From Bacteroidota bacterium (lineage in GTDB: Bacteria > Bacteroidota > Bacteroidia > 2-12-FULL-35-15), in contig CANNHN010000002.1 in NCBI GenBank assembly GCA_947504725.1, positions 456,141 to 520,140 on the forward strand: a stretch of DNA of 64,000 nt, written 5' to 3'. Both the position numbers and the translations under genes were made by a program. The first letter of the stretch is position 1; every line of letters begins with the position of its first letter. The notes beneath the pieces are model-generated. The model searched no databases. It was given only the letters and a program-made list of their open reading frames with translations, and was not told where the DNA came from. Shown piece by piece: positions 62,236-64,000 of this stretch.

Positions 62236-62537
62236 AATATTCTATTGGTATGATTGATAAAATGCTGGCTTTGTTGTTAAAATTAAGTGCAATATTACTG
62301 CATCTTTGACAAACTTGCAAGTAAATATACAAAAAAACTCTATTTTTGACGAATCTTTGAAAATAATTGATTTTGTTTATGAGAGATGTATTGTGTATGA
62401 CAAAATTGTTTAAATTTGCGATGAATTCTAAAAATAATGATTATTTATTTTGAAATTATTAAATAAGATTATAATATTGCGTTCGAAAATAAAGAGCCGC
62501 ATATTTTAACGTCTTGTTTTTAATATAAAAAAGCACA
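62236..62537. other. 302-bp upstream region of the 62538 gene
   Basis: AT-rich and without repeats. It contains a good promoter (TTG at 62391, then a 17-base gap, then TAAATTTG at 62411-62418) and a 10-residue mini-ORF starting at 62421 (MNSKNNDYLF). I see nothing else. Confidence 0.6.
62391..62418 (+). promoter_or_regulatory. Promoter of the 62538 gene
   Basis: TTG at 62391-62393 and TAAATTTG at 62411-62418, a perfect TAnnTTTG with standard spacing. The leader would be about 115 bases. Confidence 0.6.
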
Positions 62538-63341
62538 ATGAAAAAAATATTATTTACCGCTTTTAGTTTAATTGTTTCATCTTCGGTATTTGCTGTAGGA
62601 GTAATAGTGTTGGAAGGAAACTACCAGGGAAAAAATCTATATATTCAAAATCCATTCGCAGGATCAGGAGTAGGATTTTGTGTACAAGAAGTTAGAGTAA
62701 ACGGAAATGTTACTACTGACGAAATTTTGTCAAGTGCATTTGAAATTGATTTTAGAAACTTACAATTGAAGGTTGGAGATAAAGTTGAAGTAAAAATCAC
62801 TCATAAAGACGATTGTAAGCCAAAAGTATTAAATCCAGAGGTTTTAAAGCCAAAAAGTACTTTTGAAATAGTTTCTATGGCTGTTGGTGCTGATATGACA
62901 TTTAAATGGGCTACGAAAGGTGAAACAGGAAAACTTGCTTATATAATAGAACAATTTCGTTGGAACAAATGGGTGAAAGTTGGTGAAGTTGAAGGAAATG
63001 GTACGCCAGATCAAAACAACTACTCTTTCTTAGTAGCACCTCACTCCGGTAAAAACCAATACCGCGTTAAACAAGTAGATTATACTGGTCAGCCTAAATT
63101 ATCTAAAACGGTTGATTACAACTCCTCATCTCCTGAAATTACATTCAGTCCAGCTAAAGTGTCAAAAGAAATTGGATTCTTTGCAGGTAGCACACCAACT
63201 GAAACAATGTTTGAAATTTATGACCAATTTGGTAATATCGTAAAGCGAGGCTTCGCATCAACTGTTGATGCTTCTAATTTGCCTAAAGGGGCATATTATC
63301 TGAATTACGACAATAAAATGGGCGAGTTTATTAAGAAATAG
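62538..63341 (+). CDS. Secreted protein with T9SS-like C-terminal domain
   Basis: A 267-residue protein of no recognised family. A signal peptide (about 1-19, ending VFA) is followed by beta-rich segments with two Cys (GFCVQEV and HKDDCKPKV). The end (MFEIYDQFGNIVKRGFASTVDASNLPKGAYYLNYDNKMGEFIKK) looks like a type A sorting domain, so secretion by T9SS is likely. Its function is unknown. Confidence 0.78.
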   Translation: MKKILFTAFSLIVSSSVFAVGVIVLEGNYQGKNLYIQNPFAGSGVGFCVQEVRVNGNVTTDEILSSAFEIDFRNLQLKVGDKVEVKITHKDDCKPKVLNPEVLKPKSTFEIVSMAVGADMTFKWATKGETGKLAYIIEQFRWNKWVKVGEVEGNGTPDQNNYSFLVAPHSGKNQYRVKQVDYTGQPKLSKTVDYNSSSPEITFSPAKVSKEIGFFAGSTPTETMFEIYDQFGNIVKRGFASTVDASNLPKGAYYLNYDNKMGEFIKK

Positions 63342-63365
63342 TCCTTTATACAATAATGATATTAT

Positions 63366-63396
63366 AATAATCCCGGTTTTTATCGGGATTATTTTT
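63366..63396 (+). terminator. Intrinsic terminator
   Basis: AATAATCCCG pairs with CGGGATTATT, followed by seven Ts, 24 bases after the stop. Confidence 0.88.
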
Positions 63397-63421
63397 TTGC
63401 ACTAACCTTTAACCATAGATT

Positions 63422-63823
63422 ATGTTGAAAATAGAGCATATTGGAATAGCTGTTAAGAATATTGAGCAATCAAATGACTTATTCACCAAATTGTTTGGAA
63501 AAGCTCCTTATAAGCTTGAAAAAGTTGAAAGCGAAGGTGTTTCAACTTCCTTTTTTATGCTTGGAGAAAACAAGATCGAGCTTCTGGAAGCAACTAGCGA
63601 TACTAGCCCTATAGCCAAATTTATTGAAAAGAAAGGTGAAGGAATTCATCACATTGCATTTGAGGTGGCAGATATTCAAGCAGAAATGAAACGTTTGCAA
63701 AATGAAGGATTTACTTTATTATCAGAACAGCCAAAAAAGGGAGCAGACAATAAATTAATATGCTTTTTGCATCCGAAAGGCACAAATGGTGTTCTGATTG
63801 AATTGTGTCAGGAAATAAAGTAA
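63422..63823 (+). CDS. mce: Methylmalonyl-CoA epimerase
   Basis: A 133-residue vicinal-oxygen-chelate protein that interconverts (R)- and (S)-methylmalonyl-CoA. Family features are KIEHIGIAVKNIEQS, SFFMLGENKIELLEATSDTSPIAKFIEKKGEGIHHIAFEV and GTNGVLIELCQ. The metal site would use H6, H90-type His and the terminal Glu. Methylmalonyl-CoA mutase genes are not in the window. Confidence 0.93.
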   Translation: MLKIEHIGIAVKNIEQSNDLFTKLFGKAPYKLEKVESEGVSTSFFMLGENKIELLEATSDTSPIAKFIEKKGEGIHHIAFEVADIQAEMKRLQNEGFTLLSEQPKKGADNKLICFLHPKGTNGVLIELCQEIK

Positions 63824-63850
63824 AAAAGTCCCGCTATAAACGGGACTTTT
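63824..63850. terminator. Bidirectional terminator between mce and the tRNA
   Basis: AAAAGTCCCG pairs perfectly with CGGGACTTTT over a seven-base loop. It can end both the mce transcript and the tRNA transcript, which runs toward it from the other side. Confidence 0.88.
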
Positions 63851-63852
63851 GT

Positions 63853-63929
63853 TGGTGGGCCCACTTGGAATCGAACCAAGCACCCACAGATTATGAGTCT
63901 GTTGCTCTAACCGAATGAGCTATAGGCCC
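63853..63929 (-). tRNA. tRNA with CAT anticodon (elongator Met, or Ile2)
   Basis: A full cloverleaf. The acceptor stem (GGGCCTA with TGGGCCC) has seven pairs, one G-T. The D arm is GCTC/GAGC, the anticodon stem ACAGA/TCTGT with loop CTCATAA, and the T arm CTTGG/CCAAG. CCA is encoded at the end. The three G-C pairs at the base of the anticodon stem typical of initiator tRNA are absent, so it is not fMet. The GGGCCTA acceptor is common in isoleucine tRNAs, so Ile2 (modified by TilS) cannot be excluded. Confidence 0.93.
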
Positions 63930-64000
63930 TTTTTGCACGAATGCAAAAATTGGAAGGCGAAATTATATAAATAGAACGAATTAACAAAACTCTACCAGCT

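Noticed and set aside
63853..63929. Initiator tRNA-fMet
   Set aside because: The anticodon stem is ACAGA/TCTGT and lacks the three G-C pairs, and the first acceptor pair is a normal G-C.

Overview
The window is a chromosomal segment of an AT-rich member of the Bacteroidota, probably close to the Flavobacteriales/Chitinophagales part of the phylum (order not resolvable here). The evidence is a cell-surface protein with SprB-type repeats and a type IX secretion C-terminal domain, an IPExxxVDY gene next to pyruvate kinase, a DUF2480 protein near suf genes, a large bacterial alpha-2-macroglobulin, and repeated TAnnTTTG promoter elements with few Shine-Dalgarno sites. I see no prophage, transposase, CRISPR array or rRNA. 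Most genes are housekeeping or conserved accessory genes.

Layout. 1-6261 (all +): end of an IPExxxVDY gene, pyk, a secreted hypothetical, an ArsC/Spx-like protein, a DMT transporter, yicC-gmk and an ACMSD-type decarboxylase. 6287-10338: a phylum-specific hypothetical, an intergenic region with a candidate small RNA, and a long-form amidophosphoribosyltransferase. 10565-14773: a 1223-residue SprB-repeat adhesin and a SET-domain protein. 14774-19383: a complete cyanophycin locus (isoaspartyl peptidase, cyanophycinase, cyanophycin synthetase). 19432-26087: sufS-sufE-sufT and DUF2480, split by a three-gene redox module (redoxin, hypothetical, haem/copper monooxygenase-like protein), plus a second, divergent cysteine desulfurase. 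26183-29137: an ECF sigma operon with a membrane anti-sigma-like protein, a small periplasmic protein and an outer-membrane-like protein. 29129-32765: selD, mnmH and a peptide transporter. 32897-35360: purT and kbl. 35372-38572: a RimK-type ATP-grasp ligase with a RimB-like protease and an aspartoacylase-like hydrolase. 38647-48024: a DAO-type oxidoreductase, a 2112-residue alpha-2-macroglobulin, a cupin, an ABM protein and a histidine-bearing membrane protein. 48224-51141: an RsmB-like methyltransferase, a 40-residue Lys/Ala/Pro histone-H1-like protein and a dipeptide epimerase. 51315-63823: a lipoprotein, MFS and TSUP transporters, YdcF-like protein, BipA, thioesterase, J-domain protein, DUF4139 protein, oligopeptide-binding lipoprotein, a secreted protein and methylmalonyl-CoA epimerase. 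A CAT-anticodon tRNA closes the window.

How the parts fit. The cyanophycin genes could make, cut and finish breaking down an Asp-Arg nitrogen store. The suf genes and the second desulfurase supply sulfur, and selD-mnmH make selenophosphate and put selenium into tRNA wobble uridines. The RimK cluster looks like a protein- or peptide-glutamylation module with its own hydrolases.

The least explained signal is intergenic. Nine copies of a short hairpin element share the core GAGCGnAGnCGA, while the two sides of the stem change together between copies. Two of the three head-to-head or nested repeat structures in the window are made of this element. Other candidates for new biology are the RNA-like locus before the purF-type gene, the histone-like mini-gene with its long AT-rich leader, and the membrane protein with paired HxxxE motifs.
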